Shown here piece after piece: positions 52,585 to 60,214 of a stretch of 64,000 bases of DNA (position 1 is the first letter of the stretch; the number at the start of each line of letters is the position of its first letter). The stretch is from the NCBI GenBank assembly GCA_903858115.1, contig CAIOHR010000433.1, positions 1 to 64,000 of the forward strand, read 5' to 3'. The notes below the pieces were generated by a model. The model saw only the letters and a program-made list of their open reading frames with translations. It was not told the origin of the DNA and did not search any database. The translations under genes were made by a program, and so were the position numbers. This DNA comes from an uncultured Pirellula sp. (GTDB lineage: Bacteria > Planctomycetota > Planctomycetia > Pirellulales > Pirellulaceae).

Positions 52585-53643
52585 ATGAAAGTTCTAGTCA
52601 CAGGCGGAGCGGGATTCATCGGTTCCAATTTGGTACGGTACCTTTTAGGTGAGGGGCAGTCTGTTCTCAATCTCGACAAGCTTACTTATGCAGGGAATCT
52701 CTCTTCTTTAAAGGATATAGAGTCGAACCCGAACTATCGATTTATGAAGGCGGACATCTGCGATTCGGACAATCTCCAAAACGCCTTTGAATACTTTCAA
52801 CCAGATGCAGTGATGCATTTGGCCGCGGAGAGCCACGTAGATCGTTCGATCGATGGCCCCGGGGACTTCATTCAAACGAATGTGATGGGCACGTTTCAGA
52901 TGTTACAAGCGGCACTGAAACATTATCGTCAGTTGTCGGATGAACAGCGGGATCGGTTTAGGTTCCTGCACGTATCGACCGATGAGGTTTATGGTTCGCT
53001 AGGCGCGAGTGGATTGTTTCATGAGGAAACCCCTTACGATCCCCATTCGCCGTATTCAGCCAGCAAAGCCTCGTCCGACCATCTCGCGAGAGCTTGGTTT
53101 GATACCTACGGATTGCCGGTGCTGGTCACCAATTGTTCAAACAACTATGGCCCGTACCAATTTCCGGAAAAGCTGATTCCTGTCGTGATACTAAAGTGTT
53201 TGCGTCACGAGCCGATACCGGTGTATGGCAAAGGGGAAAACATCCGAGACTGGTTGCATGTCGAAGATCACTGCCGAGCACTTTGGCGAGTGGTGACTCA
53301 AGGGGCGCTGGGGCAAACGTACAATGTGGGTGGAAACAATGAGATGCGAAACATTGATCTCGTCAGCTTGTTGTGCGAAATCATGGATCGGTTGCAGCCG
53401 AGAAAAGATGGTGCCAGCTACAAGGGGCAAATACACTTTGTGACGGACCGGCCGGGGCACGATGCACGTTATGCGATTGATGCATCGAAGATCGATCGCG
53501 AACTTGGTTGGAGGCCGGAGCAGAGTCGAGAGACAGGATTTGAGCAAACGGTACGGTGGTATCTGGAAAACCGCGATTGGTGGGAGCATATCCTCAACGG
53601 AAGCTATCAACTAGAACGCCTAGGCGCCCTATCCCCGCACTAA
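52585..53643 (+). CDS. rmlB: dTDP-glucose 4,6-dehydratase
   Basis: Makes dTDP-4-keto-6-deoxyglucose from dTDP-glucose with bound NAD. 352 aa: VTGGAGFIGSNLVRYL, HLAAESHVDRSIDGP, VSTDEVYGSLG (Asp-Glu pair), the catalytic YSASKASSDHL, NCSNNYGPYQFPEKLIP and the DWLHVEDHCRAL loop. Very well conserved. The last codon and stop (CAC-TAA at 53638-53643) are themselves the first heptamer of array 4. Starts without a Shine-Dalgarno sequence after array 3. Confidence 0.96.
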   Translation: MKVLVTGGAGFIGSNLVRYLLGEGQSVLNLDKLTYAGNLSSLKDIESNPNYRFMKADICDSDNLQNAFEYFQPDAVMHLAAESHVDRSIDGPGDFIQTNVMGTFQMLQAALKHYRQLSDEQRDRFRFLHVSTDEVYGSLGASGLFHEETPYDPHSPYSASKASSDHLARAWFDTYGLPVLVTNCSNNYGPYQFPEKLIPVVILKCLRHEPIPVYGKGENIRDWLHVEDHCRALWRVVTQGALGQTYNVGGNNEMRNIDLVSLLCEIMDRLQPRKDGASYKGQIHFVTDRPGHDARYAIDASKIDRELGWRPEQSRETGFEQTVRWYLENRDWWEHILNGSYQLERLGALSPH

Positions 53644-53673
53644 GCACCAAGCACCAAGCACATGCGTAGCACT
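53637..53673. repeat. heptanucleotide repeat array 4 (short, forward)
   Basis: GCACTAA, GCACCAA, GCACCAA, then GCACATGCGTAGCAC. The first unit provides the rmlB stop codon and the array ends 3 nt before the rmlA ATG. Confidence 0.88.
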
Positions 53674-53676
53674 ATT

Positions 53677-54543
53677 ATGCGAAAAGGCATCATCCTCGCC
53701 GGCGGCTCCGGCACACGATTACATCCCATCACCCGTGGAATCAGCAAGCAATTGTTGCCGATTTACGACAAGCCGATGATTTACTATCCGTTGTCGACGT
53801 TGATGCTCTCGGGGATCCGAGACGTATTGGTCATATCGACGCCGCAAGATTTGCCAGGGTTTGAGCGGCTATTGGAAGATGGCTCCCAATGGGGAATGAA
53901 TTTTCACTACGCTGAGCAGCCGAAACCCGAGGGGTTAGCGCAAGCGTTTATCATCGGTCGATCGTTCGTTGGAGAATCGCCCGTGACGTTGGTGTTAGGC
54001 GATAACATTTTCTACGGCCAAGGGTTTCGAACACAGTTACTGCGCGTTGCGGCAAGTTCGTCGGGAGCGACTATTTTTGGGTATCACGTACAGGATCCCC
54101 AGCGATATGGGATCGTCGAGTTCGGAAACGGGGGCGAGGTGCTCTCGTTGGAAGAAAAGCCGAAGCAGCCCAAGTCGTCGTATGCGGTACCTGGACTTTA
54201 TTTTTACGACAATTCGGTGCTTGATATTGCTAGGGACTTGAAACCATCGCCGAGAGGGGAATTGGAGATCACCGACGTGAACAAGGTTTTTCTGGAGCGC
54301 AAGCAACTCAACGTGGAGTTGTTATCACGAGGATTTGCGTGGTTGGATACGGGTACGCGAGATTCCCTGTTGGATGCATGTAATTTTGTATCCGCGATCG
54401 AAAAGCGGCAGGGGCTCAAGATCAGTTGTCCAGAGGAGATTGCGTACGCCATGAAGTTTATAGATCAAGAGCAGCTAGCACGATTAGCCGCCTCGATGAA
54501 AAACGAGTACGGCGACTACTTGCGATCTGTGCTTAGTGCGTAG
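53677..54543 (+). CDS. rmlA: glucose-1-phosphate thymidylyltransferase
   Basis: Makes dTDP-glucose from dTTP and glucose 1-phosphate. 288 aa: KGIILAGGSGTRLHPITRGISKQLLPIYDKPMIYYPLSTLMLSGI-type N-terminus with the signature GGSGTRLHP, VLGDNIFYGQGF, FGYHVQDPQRYGIVEF and EITDVNKVFLE. The ATG at 53677 gives the standard beginning; an ATG at 53662 inside array 4 would add five repeat-encoded residues. The C-terminal SVLSA and the TAG stop are encoded by the beginning of array 5. Confidence 0.96.
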   Translation: MRKGIILAGGSGTRLHPITRGISKQLLPIYDKPMIYYPLSTLMLSGIRDVLVISTPQDLPGFERLLEDGSQWGMNFHYAEQPKPEGLAQAFIIGRSFVGESPVTLVLGDNIFYGQGFRTQLLRVAASSSGATIFGYHVQDPQRYGIVEFGNGGEVLSLEEKPKQPKSSYAVPGLYFYDNSVLDIARDLKPSPRGELEITDVNKVFLERKQLNVELLSRGFAWLDTGTRDSLLDACNFVSAIEKRQGLKISCPEEIAYAMKFIDQEQLARLAASMKNEYGDYLRSVLSA

Positions 54544-54939
54544 TGCTTCGTTAAATAAAATGTGCTTCGTGCTTCGTGCTTCGTTGAAGAACGGAGTAAG
54601 ACGAGTGCTTGGTGCTTGGTGCCTCGTGCTTCGTTAAAGAACGGTGCATCGATGAAAACAAACCACACACCACAAACCACACACCACACACCACACACCA
54701 CGCACCACGCACCACGCACCACGCACTAAGCACCAAGCACGTGCGCAGCACCACACACTAAGCACTTTCGAAGCGAGTGCTTAGTTAAAGCAAATGTGCT
54801 TCGTGCTTCGTTGAAAACAAAATCACACCCGACACAACACACCCCGCACCAAGCACCCCGCACAACGCACCACGCACGTGCGAAGCACAACGCACTAAGC
54901 ACAACGCACGTGCGCAGCACCCCGCACGTGCGAAGCACC
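54529..54939. repeat. heptanucleotide repeat array 5 (two inverted modules)
   Basis: The largest array, about 411 bp. Module one has complement-type arms (TTAGTGC, TTCGTGC, TTGGTGC with CGTTGAAGAACGG and CGTTAAAGAACGG spacers) to about 54657, then CACACCA and GCACCAC units to about 54775. Module two repeats the order: complement units 54779-54825, forward units with several CACGTGCG steps to 54939. It overlaps the end of rmlA and ends 7 nt before the next ATG. Confidence 0.92.
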
Positions 54940-54946
54940 CAAAACC

Positions 54947-55315
54947 ATGTCCCCCATCACACGATTCGAGGAAATCGAAAGTTGGCAAATGGCGGGGGAA
55001 TTGACCAAGATAGTTTATGGGCTTACAAGTCAACACGGTTTCTCCAAGGATTGGGGATTGAAGGACCAGATCCAGCGAGCGGCTGGTTCGGCCATGCACA
55101 ATATTGCGGAGGGGTTTGACGCAGGCAGCCATACCGAGTTTGCAAGATTTCTGAGGTATGCGCAGCGTTCTTGCACCGAGGTTCAAAGTGAGTTGTATGT
55201 CGCATCGGATCAGAACTATATAGACCAAGAGCAATTCGAACGTTGTTACGAACAAGCGGCCAGGACACGTTCCAAAATCGGCGCCTTCATCCACTACCTA
55301 ACGACCAAAAACTGA
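54947..55315 (+). CDS. four-helix-bundle protein (23S rRNA intervening-sequence protein family)
   Basis: 122 aa, all-helical. The segments FEEIESWQMAGELTKIVYGLT, DQIQRAAGSAMHNIAEGFD and FARFLRYAQRSCTEVQSELYVA are the hallmarks of the IVP/S23 family (TIGR02436), structurally related to the Avd protein of diversity-generating retroelements. Members occur inside 23S rRNA genes or alone in genomes with no known job. Here it is between rmlA and wzm, flanked on both sides by heptamer arrays 5 and 6. No reverse transcriptase or variable repeat is near. Confidence 0.9.
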   Translation: MSPITRFEEIESWQMAGELTKIVYGLTSQHGFSKDWGLKDQIQRAAGSAMHNIAEGFDAGSHTEFARFLRYAQRSCTEVQSELYVASDQNYIDQEQFERCYEQAARTRSKIGAFIHYLTTKN

Positions 55316-55333
55316 AGAAGTGTGCGACATGCG

Positions 55334-55473
55334 TACACGCACCACGCACCACGCACCAAGCACCAAGCACGTGCGAAGCACCAAGCACTAAGCACCAATC
55401 ACGTGCGCAGCACTCATCACTAAGCACTAATATGCACGACGCACAAAGCACTTCGCACCAAGCACCAAGCACG
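55334..55473. repeat. heptanucleotide repeat array 6 (forward, enters wzm)
   Basis: Forward units GCACCAC, GCACCAA, GCACTAA with CACGTGCGAA and CACGTGCGCA steps. The ATG of wzm (55432) lies inside it and about the first 14 residues of Wzm are translated repeat. Confidence 0.9.
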
Positions 55474-56301
55474 ACCGAAGGACGCACCGAAATCGTCATC
55501 CAAAGGACAAGCGGTTGGCGTCTCGTCGATTTTGGCGAGCTTTACCGATATCGAGACCTGCTTTGGTTTTTGACCTGGCGTAATATCAAAGTTCTCTATG
55601 CGCAGAGCATCATTGGGATTGGTTGGGCCGTGTTGCAGCCCTTGTTCTCGATGATTGTATTCACCATCGTCTTTGGCATGTTTGCCAAAATGAATTCGGA
55701 TGGGATACCTTATGCGTTGTTTAGCTTTTGCGCGTTGGTACCGTGGAGCTATTTTTCGAATGCGTTGCTTGATTCCGGCAACAGTCTAGTTTCGCAAGCG
55801 GACATGCTCAGCAAGGTGTATTTTCCGAGGCTAGTTCTCCCGCTGTCAGCCATTTTGGCCAAGTTAGTAGATCTCGGAATTGCCTTGATGGTGTTGGGAG
55901 GCATGATGGTATGGTACCAGCGACCGCCAACATGGGGGATCGTAATGCTTCCCTTGTTGATTTGGATCATGATGATGACCGCGGGCGGACTAGGAATGAT
56001 TTTGACTTCGTTGGCTATTCAGTATCGAGACGTCAAGCACGCCATGAATTTTTTGGTACAGTTGTTGATGTATTCCGCACCAGTGGTTTACCCCGCGACG
56101 TTGGTTCCCGAATGGCTACAGCCCTACTATGCACTGAATCCCATGGTTGGTGTGATCGAAGGTTTTCGTTCCGCCCTTTTGGGAACGCGTGACATGCCAT
56201 GGCTATGGATCGCAACGGGGCTTGTAACATCGACATTAATCTTCACCTTAGGGTTACTTCAATTCCGGAAGCAAGAGCGGGTCTTCGCCGACGTTGCGTA
56301 A
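55432..56301 (+). CDS. ABC transporter permease, polysaccharide export (Wzm type)
   Basis: 289 aa ABC-2 permease. The conserved beginning RTSGWRLVDFGELYRYRDLLWFLTWRNIKVLYAQSIIGIGWAVLQP-type region is followed by about six membrane helices and the conserved YSAPVVYPATLVPEW-LQPYYALNPMVGVIEGFR end. The ATG at 55432 lies in array 6; no ATG, GTG or TTG follows in frame before conserved sequence, so translation must start in the repeat, giving an N-terminus of repeat origin (MHDAQSTSHQAPSTTEG). It pairs with the ATPase gene at 57685, from which it is split by a PEP-CTERM gene. Confidence 0.92.
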   Translation: MHDAQSTSHQAPSTTEGRTEIVIQRTSGWRLVDFGELYRYRDLLWFLTWRNIKVLYAQSIIGIGWAVLQPLFSMIVFTIVFGMFAKMNSDGIPYALFSFCALVPWSYFSNALLDSGNSLVSQADMLSKVYFPRLVLPLSAILAKLVDLGIALMVLGGMMVWYQRPPTWGIVMLPLLIWIMMMTAGGLGMILTSLAIQYRDVKHAMNFLVQLLMYSAPVVYPATLVPEWLQPYYALNPMVGVIEGFRSALLGTRDMPWLWIATGLVTSTLIFTLGLLQFRKQERVFADVA

Positions 56302-56381
56302 GAGAATCGGGAGACGAAATGCAACAAACTAACGCAGCGACATATCGAGTTGTCGGCCAAATGAAATTCTCCAGAAAATGC

Positions 56382-56410
56382 TTGACATTATCCTTCCAAC
56401 CGTTTAAGCT
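56382..56410 (+). promoter_or_regulatory. candidate promoter and inverted repeat for the PEP-CTERM gene
   Basis: TTGACA (56382-56387, perfect -35) and TAAGCT (56405-56410, 3 of 6 for the -10) are 17 bp apart. GTTTAAGC (56402-56409) and GGCTTAAC (56414-56421) around TGCA form an imperfect inverted repeat over the -10, a possible operator. A GAGGTG ribosome site precedes the ATG at 56471. Confidence 0.5.
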
Positions 56411-56470
56411 GCAGGCTTAACTTGGATAATCCGTCCAACTTCTGAGAGTTACTTACTTACGAGGTGTCCT

Positions 56471-57166
56471 ATGAGAGTGATGTTTTTGGCAGCGGCGTTT
56501 GCAGTCGCGAATTTTTTGTGCAGCACTGCTAGTGCGGTAATAGTTCCGATTAATTTCAACGGAACTAACACAACGACAGGTTGGACGGTTGGTTACAATC
56601 CGTCGAATACCCCGAATCCTCCTCAGGATCCTTTGGCGTTGGGGTATACCGCTGGAACAGTTCAGTCGGTCACTAACAGCATTCCAGGTCCGTGGGTGTC
56701 TCCCGTTTCAGGCACTTGGATTAACGCGTCTACCGGGGGCTCGGCTATTGGGGCTGCGGGTTGGTATAAGTATTCCCAGAGTTTTGACATTTTGGGATTC
56801 CCTAACTTTATGGTAACGACGCCGTTTACTTTCGATGTTGCCGCTGATAATCATTTGGTCGTCACGTTGAATGGTGCTACTCTCGCCAGTGCTTTGCTGA
56901 ACACCACGACGAATTCTTTTGGAGCGACCATTCCCGTAAGCGTTTCGGCAGCGTCGCTAATCAATGGGTCGAACACCCTCAATTTCTACGTATTCAACGA
57001 CGAGCCGGACGGTCCGAATCCAACCGGATTGTTTGTAGGAAACGTTCAAGGTGCTTATGAAAATAATGCGGAATTTGTTATTCCCGAGCCAGCGTCGATA
57101 GCGTTGTGGGCTGGTATTTGCGGATTGGGAATGGTAGCCCGATACCGTCGGCGAGTTGCCAAGTAG
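56471..57166 (+). CDS. PEP-CTERM domain protein
   Basis: 231 aa. Signal peptide (LAAAFAVANFLCSTASA), a beta-rich, Asn/Thr/Gly-rich body with few charges, and a C-terminal PEP-CTERM tail: VIPEPAS, a hydrophobic helix (IALWAGICGLGMVA) and basic RYRRR. PEP-CTERM tails are cut by exosortase (XrtA) and the protein is anchored or released with the exopolysaccharide. The ATG has GAGGTG close upstream. It sits alone between wzm and wzt with its own promoter. The exosortase gene is not in this window. Confidence 0.93.
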   Translation: MRVMFLAAAFAVANFLCSTASAVIVPINFNGTNTTTGWTVGYNPSNTPNPPQDPLALGYTAGTVQSVTNSIPGPWVSPVSGTWINASTGGSAIGAAGWYKYSQSFDILGFPNFMVTTPFTFDVAADNHLVVTLNGATLASALLNTTTNSFGATIPVSVSAASLINGSNTLNFYVFNDEPDGPNPTGLFVGNVQGAYENNAEFVIPEPASIALWAGICGLGMVARYRRRVAK

Positions 57167-57684
57167 TAAACTTGATGCGAATTTGTTTACGACGCTTCGC
57201 CTGCAAGCAGGCGAAGCGAACTTACTTCAAAGCGTCTCAGATTGCTCTTTGTAGCTTAGTTTCGCTTGAAAAGATGGGACGTTTCTGTCTGCTGTAAATT
57301 GTGGATTTACGGACCCGAAATTTGACAATCTAGTCAGCCGCGTTGTCTTCTTCAGATGCTCTCCCCTGTCAGAAAATAGTGGACGCGCGTTCGTTTTAGT
57401 GTCATCCTTAGTGACCTGAAAGACCTTGGGTTACGCGACTGGTCGGCTCGAGGCAGTCTCCTTGGTGTAAATCCTTTCTTTTGCGATTTATTCTTTTTTG
57501 TAATTGGCTTGTTGATCCTTGATCCTGCGTTGCTCTCTACGAATTGTGGAGTGTCGATTTTGTAGAACAATTCAGACTTGTTTAGAGCCTGTTAGAATTC
57601 CCAAATCATACGCTTTGATCCAATAGCGACTCTAGTCGCTCTCGAGAATAGCCTCTTCCCTTTCCCTGTTATTTTGCTTCGCGA
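57167..57684. other. 518-bp gap after the PEP-CTERM gene
   Basis: No gene is supported. A strong perfect hairpin stands at its start (listed separately). The stretch about 57400-57450 (GTCATCCTTAGTGACCTGAA and following), read on the minus strand, gives FRSLRMT-like peptides typical of a dispersed intergenic repeat seen in many genomes. The promoter of wzt is presumably in 57550-57684. Confidence 0.4.
57193..57218. terminator. strong hairpin after the PEP-CTERM gene
   Basis: CGCTTCGCCTG (57193-57203), loop CAAG, CAGGCGAAGCG (57208-57218): an 11-bp perfect stem, 26 nt past the stop codon. The T-tract is weak (AACTTACTT), so it may end or protect the transcript rather than act as a textbook terminator. 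Confidence 0.6.
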
Positions 57685-58965
57685 ATGTCCATAATCTCCG
57701 TCGAAAACCTGAGTAAAGCATACCGAGTTGGCACGCAGCAAGTGAAAGCCGATAGCTTGGTGGGCATGTTGCGAGACTCTTTGACTGCCCCGTTCAGGAA
57801 TTGGAATTCTTTTCGACAACCAACTTCGGTCAATAGCAAAGCGGAGAATAGCGATGACGACTTCCATTGGGCATTACGAGATGTGTCTTTTGAAGTCAAA
57901 GAGGGGGAGGTCCTAGGAGTCATCGGTAGGAATGGTGCAGGTAAAAGCACTTTGCTCAAAATTCTCAGTCGAATCACGGAGCCAACGACCGGCTGTGTAC
58001 GAGTTCGGGGTCGAGTATCTAGCCTTTTGGAGGTAGGAACAGGATTCCATCCTGAGTTGACGGGCAAAGAAAACGTCTATCTAAACGGCACGATTCTGGG
58101 GATGACAAAGAGAGAGATTGATAAGAAATTTGAAGAAATTGTGGATTTCTCAGGTGTTGAAAAATTCTTGGATACGCCGGTAAAGCGATACTCTTCAGGA
58201 ATGAAAGTCCGATTGGCATTCTCTGTCGCCGCCCATCTCGAACCGGAGATACTGATTGTTGATGAAGTTCTATCAGTTGGAGATGCCGAGTTCCAAAGCA
58301 AATGTGTAGGAAAAATTAGAGAGGTATCGCAGAGCGGCCGAACCGTGGTCTTCGTTAGTCACGACCTAGCAGCAGTTCAAAAACTCTGCACGAGAGGGAT
58401 GCTAATGCTGAGCGGAAGTTGCCAGCAGATCGGAACCCCTGGTGATATCATCTCTGTGTATCTGTCTCGAAATACTCACTCGTCGGACTTTGTAGTCAGT
58501 CTTTGCGATCATCCTCGGCGCAACAAATCTTCCCGCGTCGTCATGCGAGAGGTCTTTGTCCTAAGGGATGGAGTGCCAAGTTCACGGGCCATTGGGATGC
58601 ATGAAAGTTTGCGTATAGGAGTTCGATTTTCTCATTCGCTAGATCCGTTCTTTCCTGTCCTAGGAATTGTCGTGAAGTCGAACATGGGTGTTAGCATTTT
58701 TGGCATCAATAATAGGTTCATAGACAACTCTAGCTACAAAGGGGAAACAAACGAGGGGGTTGTGGTCTGTGACATGGGGAACGTTCCGCTTTTGCCCGGA
58801 AAATATGACCTTGACCTGTATTTTGGAGATAAGAATTCGGACTTGGACGTGATAGAGCAAGCAATCGACTTCGAAATAGTCGCTATGGACTATTTTGGTA
58901 CAGGAAAACTACCACCAAGGATTGCAGGGCCAGTTCGATGGACAGGTCATTGGACGTTGCTTTAA
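57685..58965 (+). CDS. ABC transporter ATP-binding protein, polysaccharide export (Wzt type)
   Basis: 426 aa. ATPase domain (about 1-260): Walker A IGRNGAGKSTLLK, the ABC signature YSSGMKVRLAFS, Walker B ILIVDEVLSVGD and the H-loop VSHD. The C-terminal part (about 275-426) is a beta-sandwich like Wzt carbohydrate-binding domains, which recognise the finished, often end-capped, glycan chain. It works with the permease at 55432. The following methyltransferase could supply such a cap (inference). Confidence 0.93.
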   Translation: MSIISVENLSKAYRVGTQQVKADSLVGMLRDSLTAPFRNWNSFRQPTSVNSKAENSDDDFHWALRDVSFEVKEGEVLGVIGRNGAGKSTLLKILSRITEPTTGCVRVRGRVSSLLEVGTGFHPELTGKENVYLNGTILGMTKREIDKKFEEIVDFSGVEKFLDTPVKRYSSGMKVRLAFSVAAHLEPEILIVDEVLSVGDAEFQSKCVGKIREVSQSGRTVVFVSHDLAAVQKLCTRGMLMLSGSCQQIGTPGDIISVYLSRNTHSSDFVVSLCDHPRRNKSSRVVMREVFVLRDGVPSSRAIGMHESLRIGVRFSHSLDPFFPVLGIVVKSNMGVSIFGINNRFIDNSSYKGETNEGVVVCDMGNVPLLPGKYDLDLYFGDKNSDLDVIEQAIDFEIVAMDYFGTGKLPPRIAGPVRWTGHWTLL

Positions 58966-58997
58966 AGTGATATGGTGTTTTGCAATGAAGAGAGCAA

Positions 58998-59717
58998 ATG
59001 ATGAATAACTACGATCGTAGATTTTTCACAGACGACCTAAGTGGTTCATACCGTTCTGCCGCCGTGGTTTCCGATATTCTTCTTTCGATGGTCCCAATCA
59101 GATCGGTAGTTGACATCGGATGCGGCACAGGTTCGTGGTTGAGGGCCTTCAAGGAACGTGGTGTGAGTGAAATCATGGGTTACGACGGCGGGTACGTCCA
59201 AAGAGACTTGCTTGAGATTGACCCCTCTTCGTTTTGCGCAAAAGATCTTCATGAGCTAGATAGTATCTCCAAGAAATTCGATTTAGCCTTATGCCTTGAA
59301 GTACTGGAGCATTTGCCAGATAAGGTAGGCAAAAAGCTTGTTGAGTTAATGTGCAGTACGTCACCTTTAGTTCTATTCTCTGCCGCCATTCCAGGCCAGG
59401 GGGGAACAAATCATGTAAACGAGAGATGGCACGAGTATTGGCATAGTGTATTTAAAGCAAACGGATTTCAGGTCGTAGACTGTATTCGCCCCAAAACATT
59501 GACCGATAAGCGAGTGGAGCTTTGGTACAGGCAAAACATTTTTCTGTACGCAAGTCAAACTGCGTTCGAAACACATCCAAGATTATTGGAATTGGCAGAG
59601 AATCAAGACTATGGCATTTCACTCGTTTCAACAGTTCGATTTTCCAAATTTACCTATTGTTCAGGCCTTTTGGATGAACTGACAAAGTGTGTGGTCCGCA
59701 AAGTCTTGCGAATCTGA
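58998..59717 (+). CDS. class I SAM-dependent methyltransferase
   Basis: 239 aa. SAM-binding motif I VVDIGCGTGSWLRAF, an acidic residue after GYDGGYV, and the motif LALCLEVLEHLPD; the later GGTNHVNERWHEYWHSVFKANGF is typical of sugar or small-molecule methyltransferases. Located 32 nt after wzt. It may methylate the glycan terminus recognised by Wzt, as in O-antigen systems with terminal methylation; this is inference from position. Confidence 0.85.
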   Translation: MMNNYDRRFFTDDLSGSYRSAAVVSDILLSMVPIRSVVDIGCGTGSWLRAFKERGVSEIMGYDGGYVQRDLLEIDPSSFCAKDLHELDSISKKFDLALCLEVLEHLPDKVGKKLVELMCSTSPLVLFSAAIPGQGGTNHVNERWHEYWHSVFKANGFQVVDCIRPKTLTDKRVELWYRQNIFLYASQTAFETHPRLLELAENQDYGISLVSTVRFSKFTYCSGLLDELTKCVVRKVLRI

Positions 59718-59879
59718 AACAGTTATTTACAGCGAGCCCAAAACGCGATCATTATTTTAACTGGTTCTTCGGGAAATTTAGTGTCCATCCGGTCGGTAGC
59801 TAGGAGGTAACTGTCCATTGTATGGAAACTGGTGCTGAAATAGCTGGCGAATTCTGCTAGTAATGGTGGATGGAAAAAC

Positions 59880-60170
59880 CATCAATCAATTCAGCAAATC
59901 CAAAGCTCGAAGAGCTTTTGCATGCCGTTTCGCTTTGTCAATTTTCTCTTGCGATTTGATCCGGCCCGAGCGAAGCGGCTTGTTTTTCCCTTGTTCTTTT
60001 TGTCCAGGTCTTTCTGGCGTTTCTTACGATCCTCAGCGGACCGAACCGAGAATGGAACGGGAAGCTTGGAAGGAAGGGACCAGTTCAGTTGCTTCTCCAA
60101 GGCTTCGATGCGTTCATTTGCAGTCTTAAGGCGATCTAATGCTTCGTTTAGAGGCTGTAATAACTGCCTA
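59880..60170 (-). pseudogene. IS66-like transposase relic, N-terminal part (minus strand)
   Basis: Read on the minus strand: LQPLNEALDRLKTANERIEALEKQL, then LPVPFSVRSAEDRKKRQ and a lysine-rich segment to SRFARAG, which I recognise as the N-terminal coiled coil and linker of planctomycete IS66-type transposases. The frame then shifts near 59960 (IKSQEKIDKAKRHAKALRALD in another frame). No start region, catalytic core or terminal inverted repeat is attached. It is oriented opposite to the core fragment 45 bp away, so an inversion has occurred. Confidence 0.6.
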
Positions 60171-60214
60171 TAAGAAGTCTATCCTAACGATGTCGATCCT
60201 AGAACCTGCTCGAT

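Noticed and set aside
54785..55294. Long minus-strand open frame over array 5 and the four-helix-bundle gene
   Set aside because: It is a shadow of the helical-bundle gene plus translated repeat (CVV, GAW runs) with no family resemblance.
54529..55473. Diversity-generating retroelement, because the four-helix-bundle protein resembles Avd
   Set aside because: No reverse transcriptase, template repeat or variable-repeat target gene is found in the window.
57193..57218. A riboswitch after the PEP-CTERM gene
   Set aside because: It is a simple perfect hairpin after a stop codon; a transcript-end structure explains it.
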